Assembly: GCA_025800215.1 (NCBI GenBank)
Contig: JAOXSC010000138.1
Coordinates: forward strand, 24,023-88,022
Length of the DNA stretch: 64,000 nucleotides
Source: Marinibacterium sp.
GTDB lineage: Bacteria > Pseudomonadota > Alphaproteobacteria > Rhodobacterales > Rhodobacteraceae
Direction: 5' to 3'
The notes under the pieces are model-generated. The model was not told the origin of the DNA. It worked only from the letters and a program-made list of their open reading frames with translations, and ran no database searches. Both the position numbers and the translations under genes were made by a program. Shown in pieces: positions 17,022-26,652 of this stretch (position 1 is the first letter of the stretch; each line of letters starts with the position of its first letter).

Positions 17022-20000
17022 ATGCATGTCGTCTTTCGCGAAAGCCACGGGCTCGAAGAAACCGAGACCCCGACCGATCTGGGCCAGAGCCCGGCGGATC
17101 TGGTGGTGCTGTCCTTTTCCGACAGCGATCTTGGGGCCTTTGCCGCCGGGTGGCATCGCGGAGGCGGTGTGGATGGGCGGATGCCATCCCTGCGGCTGGC
17201 CAATCTGGCCGCGCTGAAACACCCGCTGTCGGTCGACACCTATGTGGAACAGACGCTTGTGGGCGCAAAGGGCATCCTGATCCGGCTGATCGGCGGGGTG
17301 CCCTACTGGTCCTACGGGCTGCAGCAGGTGCAGGCGCTGGCCAGCGAACGGGGCCTTGCGGTTGCGGTGCTGCCTGCTGACGGGCGTCCCGATCCGCGTT
17401 TGGACGAGGTCTCGACCCTGCCGGTGTCGACCCTGAGACGCCTGCAGCACCTGTGCGACACCGGCGGCGAAGTGGCCGCCCAGGCCGCGCTGGCCCAGAT
17501 GGCGCTTGCGACCGGGCTTTATGCCGGGCCGGTGGCGGGCTCCAAGGCCTTGCCGATGACGGGGGCCTGGACCCCCGAAACCGGCGTCACCGATCCCGAT
17601 CTGACCGAACGGGATGGCAAACCGCTGGTGGTGGTCAGTTTCTACCGCGCCTACCTGACATCGGCCGACCTGTCGCCGATCCGTGGCCTCTTTGATGCGC
17701 TGCGGGCGCGCGGCTTTGCGGTTCTGGGCCTGTTTGCACCATCGCTCAAGGCGCCCGAGGCCGCCGAATGGCTGGCCGACCAGATCGCGCGTCTGGCCCC
17801 GGCGGCCATCGTCAATGCCACATCCTTCAGCGGCAAGGGCGCGGCGGGCACATCGCCGTTGGACGCGGGCGAGGTGCCGGTGTTCCAGGTCGCACTGTCC
17901 ACATCGCGCCGCAAGGCCTGGGACGAGGCTGAACGCGGCCTGTCCCCGGCGGATCTGGCCATGCATGTGGTCTTGCCCGAAGTGGACGGGCGGCTGTTTG
18001 CCGGGGTTGCGTCCTTCAAGGAACCGGGCCGCAAGGATCCGCATCTGGAATATTCCCGTTTCGCCCATCAGGCGGAAACCGGTCGCATCGACGCCATCGC
18101 CGACAAGGTCCGCGCCTGGACCGATCTGGCCGCCCGGCCCGCCGCCGACCGGCGCCCGGCGCTGGTGCTGTCGACCTATCCGGGCAAGGATTGGAACATG
18201 GCCCATGCCGTGGGCCTTGATGCGCTGGCCTCGGCCGATGCGATCCTGGATAATCTGCGCGATCGCGGCCACGCCACCGCCCCCGCCGCACCGCTGGCGA
18301 CGGACCTGCAGCAGGATGCGGTGATCTGGCCGCTGGCCGATTACCACGCCGCGCTGGCCACCCTGCCAGACGCGCTGCGCACTGATCTGCACGACGCCTG
18401 GGGCGCGCCCGAGACCGATCCGCTGGCCACGCCGGACGGGTTCCGCTTTGTCGCCACGCGGCGCGGGGCGGCGCTGGTGGCGCTGCAACCCGAACGTGGC
18501 ACCCCCGAAGCACGCGACGACGATTATCACGACCTGTCGCGGGTGCCGCGCCATTCCTATGTGGCGTTCTACCTGTGGCTGCGTCAGCAATCGGATGCGC
18601 TGATCCATATCGGGGCCCATGGCACGCTGGAATGGCTGCCGGGCAAATCCGTCGCCCTGTCCGACACCTGCTGGCCCGACGCGTTGATCGGCGATCTGCC
18701 GGTGATCTACCCGTTCATCGTCAACGACCCCGGCGAAGCCGCTCAGGCCAAGCGTCGCATCGGCGCCGTCACCCTGGGCCATATCCCGCCGCCGCTGAAG
18801 GCCAGCGGCGCGCCGCAGCATCTGGCGCGGCTGGAATCGCTGCTTGATGAGTTCTCCAATGCCGACGGGCTCGACCCCAGACGCCGCGACCGGCTGCAGC
18901 AGGACATCCGCGACGAAGCACAGGCCCGTGGCGTCGAAGCCGATCTGGGCGTGACCGCCGACACCTGCGCCGCCGAAGCCCTGACCCGCATCGACCGCTT
19001 TGTCTGCGACATCAAGGAAAGCCAGTTCGGCGACGGGCTGCATGTCTGGGGCCGGCCACCGCAGGGCGACAGCCCGTTTGACACCGATGCCGCCGCCAAT
19101 GGCGAACGCCTTGCACTGGTGGATGCGCTGGATGGCCGTCGCATCGCGGCGGGGCCGTCGGGATCGCCCTATCGCGGGCGGCGCGACGTGCTGCCCACGG
19201 GGCGCAACCTTTACACCACCGATCCGCGCAGCGTGCCCACGCGTGCGGCCTATGCGCAGGGCGTCAAACTGGCCGAAGAGCTGGTGCGCCGCCACCTGCA
19301 GGATGAAGGCGACTGGCCGCGCGGGCTGATCGTGGATCTGTGGGGCTCGGCTACCATGCGCACGGCGGGCGAAGAATTCGCCATGGCGCTGCACCTGCTG
19401 GGCGTGAAACCCAAATGGGACGACGGATCGGAACGTGTATCGGGGATCGAAGTGCTGCCGATCACCGATCTTGACCGGCCGCGCATCGACGTCACGCTGC
19501 GGGTGTCGGGCCTGTTCCGCGACGTGTTCCCGACGCTGTCGGCGCTGTTTCAGCAGGCCGTGCGGGCGCTGGCCGCGCGGGACGAGGCCGCCGACTGGAA
19601 CCCCTATGTGGGGCGCGACGACAACCGCGTCTTCGGCCCGGCGCCGGGCAGCTACGGGCTCGGGATGGGCGGTGCGCTTGAGGACTATTCCGAAGACGCC
19701 CGCGCCCGCGCCGGAGAGGCCTGGCTCAATGCCAGCGCCTGGGCGCTGGACGGGGCACAGGCGGCGCGCGATGATGCGGGGCTGAAGGCGCGCGTGCAGC
19801 AGGCCGATGCCTTTGTGCACCTGCAGGATCTGCCGGAAACCGATCTGCTGCTGGCTTCGGACTATGCCGCACACGAGGCGGGGTTCGCCGCCGCACAGGC
19901 CGTCACGGGAACAAACTCGGGTGGGGCCACGCTCTATCATCTCGACAATACCGACCCCACGCGCCCCCGCGCGCGCACCCTGCCCGAAGAAATCGCCCGC

Positions 20001-20315
20001 GTCGTTCAGGCCCGCGCCGCCAACCCCGACTGGATTGCAGGCATGCGGCGCCATGGCTTTCGCGGGGCTGCGGAAATTGCCGCGACGCTGGATCACATGG
20101 CGGCCTTTGCCCATCTGGCAGGCGTCGTGGGCCCGCATCTGTTCGACCTCTATCACGACGCCACGCTGGGCGATGACGCCGTGACCGACTTTCTGGAACA
20201 GGAAAACCCCCAGGCGCTGGCGGCCATGCGTGACCGCTTTGCCGAACTGCATGCGGCAGGCCTGTGGCAGACGCGGCGCAATTCGATCCTGGCCGGGCTG
20301 GAGCGGCCCGCATGA
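17022..20315 (+). CDS. cobN: Aerobic cobaltochelatase subunit CobN
   Basis: CobN is the large subunit that binds hydrogenobyrinic acid a,c-diamide. With CobS and CobT it inserts Co2+ using ATP in the late-cobalt aerobic pathway. The 1097-residue protein has the length and architecture of the CobN/BchH family. Characteristic blocks include HIGAHGTLEWLPGKSVALS in the middle, IVDLWGSATMRTAGEEF and PYVGRDDNRVFGPAPGSYG. The cobS and cobT genes are not in this window and must lie elsewhere. The stop overlaps the cobG start (ATGA, 20312-20315). Confidence 0.96.
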   Translation: MHVVFRESHGLEETETPTDLGQSPADLVVLSFSDSDLGAFAAGWHRGGGVDGRMPSLRLANLAALKHPLSVDTYVEQTLVGAKGILIRLIGGVPYWSYGLQQVQALASERGLAVAVLPADGRPDPRLDEVSTLPVSTLRRLQHLCDTGGEVAAQAALAQMALATGLYAGPVAGSKALPMTGAWTPETGVTDPDLTERDGKPLVVVSFYRAYLTSADLSPIRGLFDALRARGFAVLGLFAPSLKAPEAAEWLADQIARLAPAAIVNATSFSGKGAAGTSPLDAGEVPVFQVALSTSRRKAWDEAERGLSPADLAMHVVLPEVDGRLFAGVASFKEPGRKDPHLEYSRFAHQAETGRIDAIADKVRAWTDLAARPAADRRPALVLSTYPGKDWNMAHAVGLDALASADAILDNLRDRGHATAPAAPLATDLQQDAVIWPLADYHAALATLPDALRTDLHDAWGAPETDPLATPDGFRFVATRRGAALVALQPERGTPEARDDDYHDLSRVPRHSYVAFYLWLRQQSDALIHIGAHGTLEWLPGKSVALSDTCWPDALIGDLPVIYPFIVNDPGEAAQAKRRIGAVTLGHIPPPLKASGAPQHLARLESLLDEFSNADGLDPRRRDRLQQDIRDEAQARGVEADLGVTADTCAAEALTRIDRFVCDIKESQFGDGLHVWGRPPQGDSPFDTDAAANGERLALVDALDGRRIAAGPSGSPYRGRRDVLPTGRNLYTTDPRSVPTRAAYAQGVKLAEELVRRHLQDEGDWPRGLIVDLWGSATMRTAGEEFAMALHLLGVKPKWDDGSERVSGIEVLPITDLDRPRIDVTLRVSGLFRDVFPTLSALFQQAVRALAARDEAADWNPYVGRDDNRVFGPAPGSYGLGMGGALEDYSEDARARAGEAWLNASAWALDGAQAARDDAGLKARVQQADAFVHLQDLPETDLLLASDYAAHEAGFAAAQAVTGTNSGGATLYHLDNTDPTRPRARTLPEEIARVVQARAANPDWIAGMRRHGFRGAAEIAATLDHMAAFAHLAGVVGPHLFDLYHDATLGDDAVTDFLEQENPQALAAMRDRFAELHAAGLWQTRRNSILAGLERPA

Positions 20316-21433
20316 GCGGGGTGCAGGTCAAAGGCTTGTGCCCCGGCGCCTATCGCCCGATGATGTCGGGCGACGGGCTTGTGGTGCGCGTGCGCCCGGT
20401 CTGCGCGCGGCTTGATACCGATCAGATCGCGGGCCTGACGGCGGCGGCGCAGCGCTTTGGCAACGGCACGCTCGAGCTGACCAACCGCGCCAACCTGCAG
20501 ATCCGGGGCGTGCCCGAAGTGCATCATCAGGATCTGATCGACACGCTGGCCGGGCTGGGCCTGCTGGATGCCGATCCACAGGTCGAAGGGCGGCGCAACA
20601 TTCTGGTCACGCCGCTCTGGTCGCAGGGGGATCTGACCCACCGGCTGACCCGCGCACTGATCGCGGCCCTGCCCCAATTGCCCGATCTGCCCGCCAAGTT
20701 CGGCTTTGCAGTGGATACCGGCCCGGCCCCGATGCTGACCGACGCCTCGGCCGATCTGCGGCTTGAGCGCAGCGCCGATGGTGTGCTGATCCTGCGTGCC
20801 GACGGGCGCGACGATGGGCGCATGGTGACCCCCGACAGCGCCATCCCCGCCCTGATCGAACAGGCACAGTGGTTTGCCGGGCGCGCCGGCGGCATCAAAC
20901 GCTTTGCCAAACTGCCCGCGCGCCTGCCCGCGGACTGGACCACCACCGCCCCCGCCGCACCGGCCAAGGCGCTGCACCCCGGCACCGCGACCGATCAGGG
21001 CGCGGTCTATGGCGTGGCCTTTGGCCAGATCGACGCCGCAGCGCTGGCCGATCTGGCGCTCCGCACCGGCGCCACGGCCCTGCGCGTGACGCCCTGGCGT
21101 CTGTTTCTTCTTGAAGGGGCGGCCCCCGCGCCCAGCCCCGTCTTTCTGACCACGCCGGGCGATCCGCTTTTGACCACCGATGCCTGCCCCGGAGCCCCCG
21201 CCTGCCCGCAGGCCAGCGTGCCCACCCGCGACCTGGCCCGCAGGCTTGCCCCGCTGACACGCGGCAGCCTGCACGTGTCGGGCTGCGCCAAAGGCTGCGC
21301 CCGCGCCCGCCCCGCCGACACCACGCTGGTGGGCCGGGATGGGCGTTTTGACCTTGTCCGCAAGGGATGCGCATGGGATGAGCCCCGTCATCGCGGGCTT
21401 TCCCCCGAAGATCTGACCACAACAGCCGTTTGA
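20312..21433 (+). CDS. cobG: Precorrin-3B synthase (O2-dependent) CobG
   Basis: CobG is an Fe-S monooxygenase that uses O2 to hydroxylate precorrin-3A and form the gamma-lactone precorrin-3B. It marks the aerobic route. The 373-residue protein resembles sulfite/nitrite reductase half-domains: VKGLCPGAYRPM near the N-terminus, ELTNRANLQIRG (about 67-78) and the 4Fe-4S cysteines in CPGAPACPQA and VSGCAKGCARA. I start at ATG 20312, which overlaps the cobN stop; the frame is open 48 nt further upstream but that part belongs to cobN coding. Confidence 0.93.
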   Translation: MSGVQVKGLCPGAYRPMMSGDGLVVRVRPVCARLDTDQIAGLTAAAQRFGNGTLELTNRANLQIRGVPEVHHQDLIDTLAGLGLLDADPQVEGRRNILVTPLWSQGDLTHRLTRALIAALPQLPDLPAKFGFAVDTGPAPMLTDASADLRLERSADGVLILRADGRDDGRMVTPDSAIPALIEQAQWFAGRAGGIKRFAKLPARLPADWTTTAPAAPAKALHPGTATDQGAVYGVAFGQIDAAALADLALRTGATALRVTPWRLFLLEGAAPAPSPVFLTTPGDPLLTTDACPGAPACPQASVPTRDLARRLAPLTRGSLHVSGCAKGCARARPADTTLVGRDGRFDLVRKGCAWDEPRHRGLSPEDLTTTAV

Positions 21434-21439
21434 GACCCG

Positions 21440-22069
21440 ATGCCTTATACCTATGAAACCGACGGTGCGGCCATCTACCTGCAAAGCTTTGCCACCATCC
21501 GGGCCGAAGCCGATCTGGGCCGGTTCGATGCCGATGAAGAACAGGTCGCCGTCCGCATGATCCACGCCGCCGGGATGGTGGGGCTGGAACAGCATGTGCA
21601 TTTTTCCCCCGGTTTCGTGCAGGCCGCCCGCAGCGCGCTGGAAAACGGCGCGCCGATCCTGTGCGATGCGCGCATGGTCAGCGAAGGCGTCACCCGCCCG
21701 CGCCTGCCCGCCGACAACGCGGTGATCTGCACCCTGCATGATGACGGGGTGCGCGATCTGGCCGCGCAGATGTCGAACACGCGGTCTGCCGCCGCGCTGG
21801 AACTCTGGCGCCCGCATCTTGAGGGCGCGGTGGTCGCCATCGGCAACGCGCCCACGGCGCTGTTTCACCTGCTCAACATGCTCGAAGACCCCGACTGCCC
21901 CCGCCCGGCCGCCATCATCGGCTGTCCGGTGGGCTTTGTCGGCGCGGTCGAAAGCAAAGACGCACTCTGGGCCGATCAGCCGGTGCCCTGCTGCATCGTT
22001 CAGGGCCGTCTGGGCGGCAGCGCCATCACCGTGGCCGCCATCAACGCCATCGCGAGCCGCAAGGAATGA
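21440..22069 (+). CDS. cobH: Precorrin-8X methylmutase CobH
   Basis: CobH moves the C-11 methyl group of precorrin-8X to C-12, giving hydrogenobyrinic acid. The 209-residue product shows AVRMIHAAGMVGLEQHVHFSP with the catalytic histidine (His45 region), GAPILCDARMVSEGVTR and AIIGCPVGFVGAVESK. The length is normal. It starts 6 nt after cobG and overlaps the cobI start by 4 nt (ATGA). Confidence 0.96.
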   Translation: MPYTYETDGAAIYLQSFATIRAEADLGRFDADEEQVAVRMIHAAGMVGLEQHVHFSPGFVQAARSALENGAPILCDARMVSEGVTRPRLPADNAVICTLHDDGVRDLAAQMSNTRSAAALELWRPHLEGAVVAIGNAPTALFHLLNMLEDPDCPRPAAIIGCPVGFVGAVESKDALWADQPVPCCIVQGRLGGSAITVAAINAIASRKE

Positions 22070-22806
22070 GCGCGCCGTCAAAAACCGGGACGGTTTATGG
22101 GCTGGGGCTTGGCCCCGGCGCCGTCGATCTGATGACCGTGCGCGCCGACCGGCTGCTGCGCGGGGCGCGCCATGTGGCGTTCTTTCGCAAGGCCGGGCGA
22201 TCGGGTCAGGCGCGGCGCATCGTGGACGGGATGATCCCCGACGGTGCGGTGGAATTCCCCATGGAATACCCCGTGACCACCGAAATCCCGCTGAGCGATC
22301 CGCGCTACAATGAAATCCTGTCGGAGTTCTACGCCGACTGCACCGCCCATCTGCGCGCGCTGGCCGAAGCGGGCGAAGATGTCGTGGTCCTGTGCGAAGG
22401 CGATCCGTTCTTTTACGGGTCGTTCATGCATCTCTACACCCGGCTCAAGGATGATGTGCCGGTGCAGGTGGTGCCCGCCATCACCGGCATGTCGGCCGCC
22501 TGGACCGCCACGGGCGCTCCGATCACCTGGGGTGATGACGTGCTGACCGTGCTGATGGGCACCCTGCCCGAAGACGATCTGGCCCGTCGCATGGCCGACA
22601 CCGATGCGCTGGTCGTGATGAAGATCGGGCGCAACATCGACAAGGTGCGCCGGGCCCTGAAAACCGCCGGGCGCTATGACGCGGCCTGGCTGGTGGAATA
22701 TGCCGCCATGCCGACCCAGACGGTGACACCGCTGGCCGATGCGGGCGACAAGATCACGCCCTATTTCTCCATCATCATCGTGCATGGACAGGGGCGCCGG
22801 CCATGA
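22066..22806 (+). CDS. cobI: Precorrin-2 C20-methyltransferase CobI
   Basis: CobI transfers a methyl from SAM to C-20 of precorrin-2, giving precorrin-3A. The 246-residue product has the tetrapyrrole methylase fold: YGLGLGPGAVDLMTVRA (about 10-26), the SAM-binding LCEGDPFFYGSF (about 109-120) and VVPAITGMSAAW (about 135-146). It is translationally coupled on both sides by ATGA overlaps with cobH and cobJ. Confidence 0.95.
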   Translation: MSAPSKTGTVYGLGLGPGAVDLMTVRADRLLRGARHVAFFRKAGRSGQARRIVDGMIPDGAVEFPMEYPVTTEIPLSDPRYNEILSEFYADCTAHLRALAEAGEDVVVLCEGDPFFYGSFMHLYTRLKDDVPVQVVPAITGMSAAWTATGAPITWGDDVLTVLMGTLPEDDLARRMADTDALVVMKIGRNIDKVRRALKTAGRYDAAWLVEYAAMPTQTVTPLADAGDKITPYFSIIIVHGQGRRP

Positions 22807-23561
22807 CCGGGTCGCTGTCGATCATCGGAATCGGGCCGGGCCGCGAAGACCTTGTCACACCGCAGGTGCGCGCCGCCATCGACCGCGCCACCGATGTGGT
22901 GGGCTATATTCCTTATGTCGAACGGATCGCCGCGCGGCCCGGCCTGACGCTGCACCCGTCCGACAACCGGGTCGAGCTGGACCGGTCGCGCCACGCGCTC
23001 GACATGGCGATGCAGGGCCGTCACGTGGTGGTGGTGTCGTCAGGCGATCCCGGCGTCTTTGCCATGGCCGCAGCCGTCTTCGAAGCCGTCGAAGCGGGCC
23101 CCGCCGACTGGCGCCGGCTGCCCATCGAGGTTCTGCCCGGCATCACCGCAATGCTGGCCGCATCGGCGGCCTGCGGCGCACCGCTGGGACATGATTTCTG
23201 CGCCATCAACCTCAGCGACAACCTCAAGCCCTGGGCGATCATCGAAAAGCGCCTGCGCCTTGCGGCCGAGGCCGATTTTGCCATGGCCTTCTACAACCCC
23301 CGGTCCAAATCCCGGCCCGAAGGCTTTGCCCGCGCCCTTGATGTGCTCAAGGATGCCTGCGGCGATGCCCGCCCGATGATCTTTGCCCGCAACGTGACAC
23401 GCCCCGATCAGACGATCCGCGTGGTGCCACTGCCTGACACCACGCCGGATATGGCCGATATGCGCACGCTGGTGATCCTGGGGTCATCCACCACCCGGCT
23501 GATCACGCGGCCCGACGGCGCCGCGCCCTGGATCTATACGCCGCGATCCGTCCCCGCATGA
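22803..23561 (+). CDS. cobJ: Precorrin-3B C17-methyltransferase CobJ
   Basis: CobJ methylates C-17 of precorrin-3B and contracts the ring to precorrin-4. The 252-residue product shows IIGIGPGREDLVTPQ (about 7-21), VVGYIPYVERI, VVSSGDPGVFAMA (about 77-89), LPGITAMLAASA and the family-typical FCAINLSDNLKPW. Its last 28 nt overlap the 3' end of the oppositely oriented cobK. Confidence 0.95.
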   Translation: MTGSLSIIGIGPGREDLVTPQVRAAIDRATDVVGYIPYVERIAARPGLTLHPSDNRVELDRSRHALDMAMQGRHVVVVSSGDPGVFAMAAAVFEAVEAGPADWRRLPIEVLPGITAMLAASAACGAPLGHDFCAINLSDNLKPWAIIEKRLRLAAEADFAMAFYNPRSKSRPEGFARALDVLKDACGDARPMIFARNVTRPDQTIRVVPLPDTTPDMADMRTLVILGSSTTRLITRPDGAAPWIYTPRSVPA

Positions 23562-24286
23562 GCGAACCAGCGCAGCACCTCATCGACGCCATGCGCCTCG
23601 GCCCGGTCGGGCAAGGCGGGGCGGTCGATCATGATGACGGGCAGGCCAAGCGCGCGCGCCGCCGCGATCTTGGCATAGGCCCCGGTGCCGCCTGCGTTCT
23701 TGGACACCACAATCTCGATCCCGTGGCGCCGCATCAGCGCCAGATCATCGTCGAAGGTGAAGGGCCCACGCGACACCTCGACATGGGTCTGCGGCAGCGG
23801 CAGCGCCCCCTTGGGCGGATCGACCAGCCGCAGCAGATAGGCGTGCTGCGGGTTCGGGGCGAATTCGGCCAGATGCATGCGCCCCACCGCCAGCATCACC
23901 CTCTGCGCCGGGCCGTCCAGCGCGGCAACCGCGCCGGGGATGTCAGGCACGCGGATCCATCGGTCGCCCGTCTGCGCGGCCCAGGGCGCACGGGTGAGCG
24001 CGATCAGCGGCACATCGCTGGCCCGTGCTGCGGCCACGGCATTGCGGCTCATCTGGGCGGCGAAGGGATGGGTGGCGTCCACAATATGGGATATGCGCTC
24101 GGATCTGAGATAGTCGGCCAGACCGTCGGCCCCGCCAAAGCCGCCCACGCGCTGCGGCAACGGCTGGCGCACGGGCCGCTCAACCCGGCCGGCAAAGGAA
24201 ATTGTGCCCGGCAGGCCCTGTTCGGCCATCGCGCGGCACAGGGCGGTTGCTTCGGTCGTGCCACCAAGGATCAGGGGGTTGAACAT
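23534..24286 (-). CDS. cobK: Precorrin-6A reductase CobK (inverted within the cob run)
   Basis: CobK reduces precorrin-6A to precorrin-6B with NADPH. The 250-residue protein starts MFNPLILGGTTEATALCRAM (residues 1-20) and contains SHIVDATHPFAAQMSRNA (about 69-86), LLRLVDPP and EIVVSKNAGGTGAYAKI near the C-terminus. It is the only cob gene on the minus strand. Its 3' end overlaps cobJ by 28 nt, and its ATG (24284-24286) shares two bases with the cobL ATG. AAGGAG lies 8 nt upstream of its start, inside the cobL coding sequence, so the start is well supported. Confidence 0.94.
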   Translation of the reverse strand: MFNPLILGGTTEATALCRAMAEQGLPGTISFAGRVERPVRQPLPQRVGGFGGADGLADYLRSERISHIVDATHPFAAQMSRNAVAAARASDVPLIALTRAPWAAQTGDRWIRVPDIPGAVAALDGPAQRVMLAVGRMHLAEFAPNPQHAYLLRLVDPPKGALPLPQTHVEVSRGPFTFDDDLALMRRHGIEIVVSKNAGGTGAYAKIAAARALGLPVIMIDRPALPDRAEAHGVDEVLRWFAHAGTDRGV

Positions 24287-25481
24287 GTCTGACGCTCCTT
24301 GGCTGGTCATCGTGGGGCTGGGCGAAGATGGACCGGACGGGCTGTCCGCCGCAAGCCGGAATGCCATCGCCAGCGCCGAAATCGTCATGGGCCCGCCGCG
24401 CCATCTGGCACTGCTGGGGGATCTGGACGCCCGAACCGTGGACTGGCCCGTGCCCTTTGCCGACGGCATCGCGCAATTGCAGGGGTTCCGAGGCCGCAGA
24501 ACGGTGGTTCTGGCGTCGGGCGATCCGTTCTGGTTCGGCGCGGGCCGGGTGATCGCGGGCACCTTTGCGCACGACGAATGGACGGCCCTGCCCGGCCCGT
24601 CCTGCTTTTCGCTGGCCGCCGCCCATCTGGGCTGGGGGATCGAAGGAACATCCTGTCTGGGCCTGCACGCCGCCCCGCTCGCGCGGCTGCGGCCGCATCT
24701 GACGCCGGGCGCACAGATCATCGTGACCCTGCGCGATGGCAAGGCGGTGGGCGATCTGGCGGGCTATCTGCGCGACACCGGCTTTGGCGCCAGCGCGCTG
24801 CATGTGTTCGAAGCCCTGGGCGGGCCAAACCAGATCGTGACCTCGGGCCGGGCCGACACGCTCGGGGGCGCATTCGGGCACCCGGTCTGTGCTGCCATTG
24901 CGGTGGACGGCGCGGCACCTGTGATCACAAAGGCATCGGGCCGCGATGATGCGCTGTTTGACAGCGACGGGGTGATGACAAAACGCCCGGTGCGTGCGCT
25001 GACCCTGTCGGCGCTGGCACCGAAGGCGCGGGAACGGCTGTGGGACATCGGCGGAGGGTCGGGATCCATCGCCATCGAATGGCTGTGGTCCGATCCCACC
25101 TGTCAGGCCGTCACCATCGAGCCCCGCGCCGACCGGGCCGCCACCATCCGCGCCAATGCCGCACGGCTGGGTGTGGACCGGCTGCAGGTGGTCCATGGCA
25201 GCGCGCCCGACGCGCTGGCGGGCCTGCCCGCGCCGGATGCGGTGTTCATCGGCGGCGGGCTGAGCGCCGAGATGCTGGATCACCTGACCGCAACGCTTGC
25301 CCCCGGCACCCGGCTGGTGGCCAATGCGGTGACGCTGGAAACCGATGCGCTGCTGATCGAGTGGCACGCGCGTCTGGGCGGCGATCTGATGCGGGTCGAG
25401 CTGGCACAGGCGGCACCGCTTGGCCCCAAGCGCGGCTGGAAAGCGGCCTATCCGATCACCCAGTGGAGCGTGACGCTATGA
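24285..25481 (+). CDS. cobL: Precorrin-6Y C5,15-methyltransferase (decarboxylating) CobL
   Basis: CobL methylates precorrin-6B at C-5 and C-15 and decarboxylates the C-12 acetate. The 398-residue product is the full-length fusion of a CbiE-type methylase (WLVIVGLGEDGPDGLS at 6-21, VVLASGDPFWFG about 73-84) and a CbiT-type methylase (RERLWDIGGGSGSIAIEW about 246-263, VFIGGGLS about 318). Start ATG 24285 has AGGGGG 6 nt upstream, inside the cobK coding region, and overlaps the cobK ATG on the other strand (CATG). The stop overlaps cobE by 4 nt. Confidence 0.95.
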   Translation: MSDAPWLVIVGLGEDGPDGLSAASRNAIASAEIVMGPPRHLALLGDLDARTVDWPVPFADGIAQLQGFRGRRTVVLASGDPFWFGAGRVIAGTFAHDEWTALPGPSCFSLAAAHLGWGIEGTSCLGLHAAPLARLRPHLTPGAQIIVTLRDGKAVGDLAGYLRDTGFGASALHVFEALGGPNQIVTSGRADTLGGAFGHPVCAAIAVDGAAPVITKASGRDDALFDSDGVMTKRPVRALTLSALAPKARERLWDIGGGSGSIAIEWLWSDPTCQAVTIEPRADRAATIRANAARLGVDRLQVVHGSAPDALAGLPAPDAVFIGGGLSAEMLDHLTATLAPGTRLVANAVTLETDALLIEWHARLGGDLMRVELAQAAPLGPKRGWKAAYPITQWSVTL

Positions 25482-25861
25482 TCGTGGCAGGCTTTGGGTT
25501 TCGCAGCGGCGCCAGCCGCGACAGCCTGCTGTCGGCGCTGGCGCGGTGCGCCCCGTCGCCCGATGACAGCGCGCCCCGCCCGCAGGTGCTGGCCAGCGCC
25601 CGCGACAAGACCGAAACCGCCGCCTTTCGCGCGCTGGCCCGGCATCTGGCGCTGCCGGTGATCGGGGTGGACGCAGATCGGCTGGTCGCGATCGACACGC
25701 CCACACGGTCGGCCGCCAGCCAGACCGCGCGCGGCACCGGCAGCGTGGCCGAAGCCGCCGCCCTGGCCGCCGCTGGCCCCAATGCACGCCTGATCGCCCG
25801 GCGCGTGATATCAGATGATGGCCGCGCCACCTGCGCGCTGGCCCAAGGAGACGACACATGA
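25478..25861 (+). CDS. cobE: Cobalamin biosynthesis protein CobE (CbiG C-terminal-domain protein)
   Basis: This 127-residue protein resembles the C-terminal domain of Cbi[13 protein letters not shown] (2-13), [17 protein letters not shown] (about 36-52), [10 protein letters not shown] and a middle block [18 protein letters not shown]. CobE is required for aerobic B12 synthesis, but its chemical role is not settled; it may bind a corrin intermediate. It sits between cobL and cobM with ATGA overlaps at both ends. It is the usual small size for the stand-alone form. Confidence 0.85.
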   Translation: MIVAGFGFRSGASRDSLLSALARCAPSPDDSAPRPQVLASARDKTETAAFRALARHLALPVIGVDADRLVAIDTPTRSAASQTARGTGSVAEAAALAAAGPNARLIARRVISDDGRATCALAQGDDT

Positions 25862-26652
25862 CCGTTCATTTCATCGGCGCCGGGCCCGGCGCACCCGACC
25901 TTCTGACACTGCGTGGCCGCGATCTGATCGCGGCCTGCCCGGTCTGCCTTTATGCCGGATCGCTTGTGCCCGAAGCGGTGCTGTCGCATTGCCCCGAAGG
26001 CGCGCGCATCGTCAACACGGCCGCCATGGATCTGGACGCGATCATCGCCGAAATCCGCAGCGCCCATGACGCCGGGCAGGATGTGGCGCGACTGCATTCG
26101 GGCGATCTGTCGGTGTGGTCGGCCATGGGCGAACAGCTGCGCCGCCTGCGTGCCGAAGGCATCCCGTTTTCGGTCACACCCGGCGTGCCCAGCTTTTCCG
26201 CCGCCGCCGCCGCGCTTGGGGCCGAACTGACCCTGCCGGGGCTGGCGCAATCGGTGGTGCTGACCCGCACGCCGGGGCGCGCGTCTTCCATGCCCGAGGG
26301 CGAAACGCTGCGCAATTTCGCCGCCACGGGGGCGACGCTGGCCATTCACCTGTCGATCCAGAACCTGGGCCAGGTGGTGACCGATCTGGCCCCGGCCTAT
26401 GGTGATGACTGCCCGGTGGCAGTGGTGTTCCGCGCCAGCTGGCCCGACGAACAGATCATCCGCGCGACCCTGTCGACCATCGAAGGCACCCTGCCCGATG
26501 GCATCACGCGCACCGCGCTGATCCTTGTGGGTCCGGCGCTCGGGGCCGAAGGGTTCGACGAAAGCTGCCTGTATTCCACCGATTATGACCGCCGCTATCG
26601 CCCGCAAAGCGCCGACAGCCAGTGGGCGACCTGGAGCCATGGCGATGACTGA
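25858..26652 (+). CDS. cobM: Precorrin-4 C11-methyltransferase CobM
   Basis: CobM adds the C-11 methyl to precorrin-4, giving precorrin-5. The 264-residue product has [18 protein letters not shown] (2-19), CLYAGSLVP (about 29-37), [16 protein letters not shown] (about 79-94), [16 protein letters not shown] and [13 protein letters not shown]. These are diagnostic of the CobM/CbiF branch of tetrapyrrole methylases. Both ends overlap neighbours. Confidence 0.95.
   Translation: MTVHFIGAGPGAPDLLTLRGRDLIAACPVCLYAGSLVPEAVLSHCPEGARIVNTAAMDLDAIIAEIRSAHDAGQDVARLHSGDLSVWSAMGEQLRRLRAEGIPFSVTPGVPSFSAAAAALGAELTLPGLAQSVVLTRTPGRASSMPEGETLRNFAATGATLAIHLSIQNLGQVVTDLAPAYGDDCPVAVVFRASWPDEQIIRATLSTIEGTLPDGITRTALILVGPALGAEGFDESCLYSTDYDRRYRPQSADSQWATWSHGDD

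Noticed and set aside
16962..20252. A 1096-codon open frame antisense to cobN
   Set aside because: It mirrors cobN, has no family features and is low-complexity (Arg, Gly, Gln, His). It is a by-product of GC-rich third positions.
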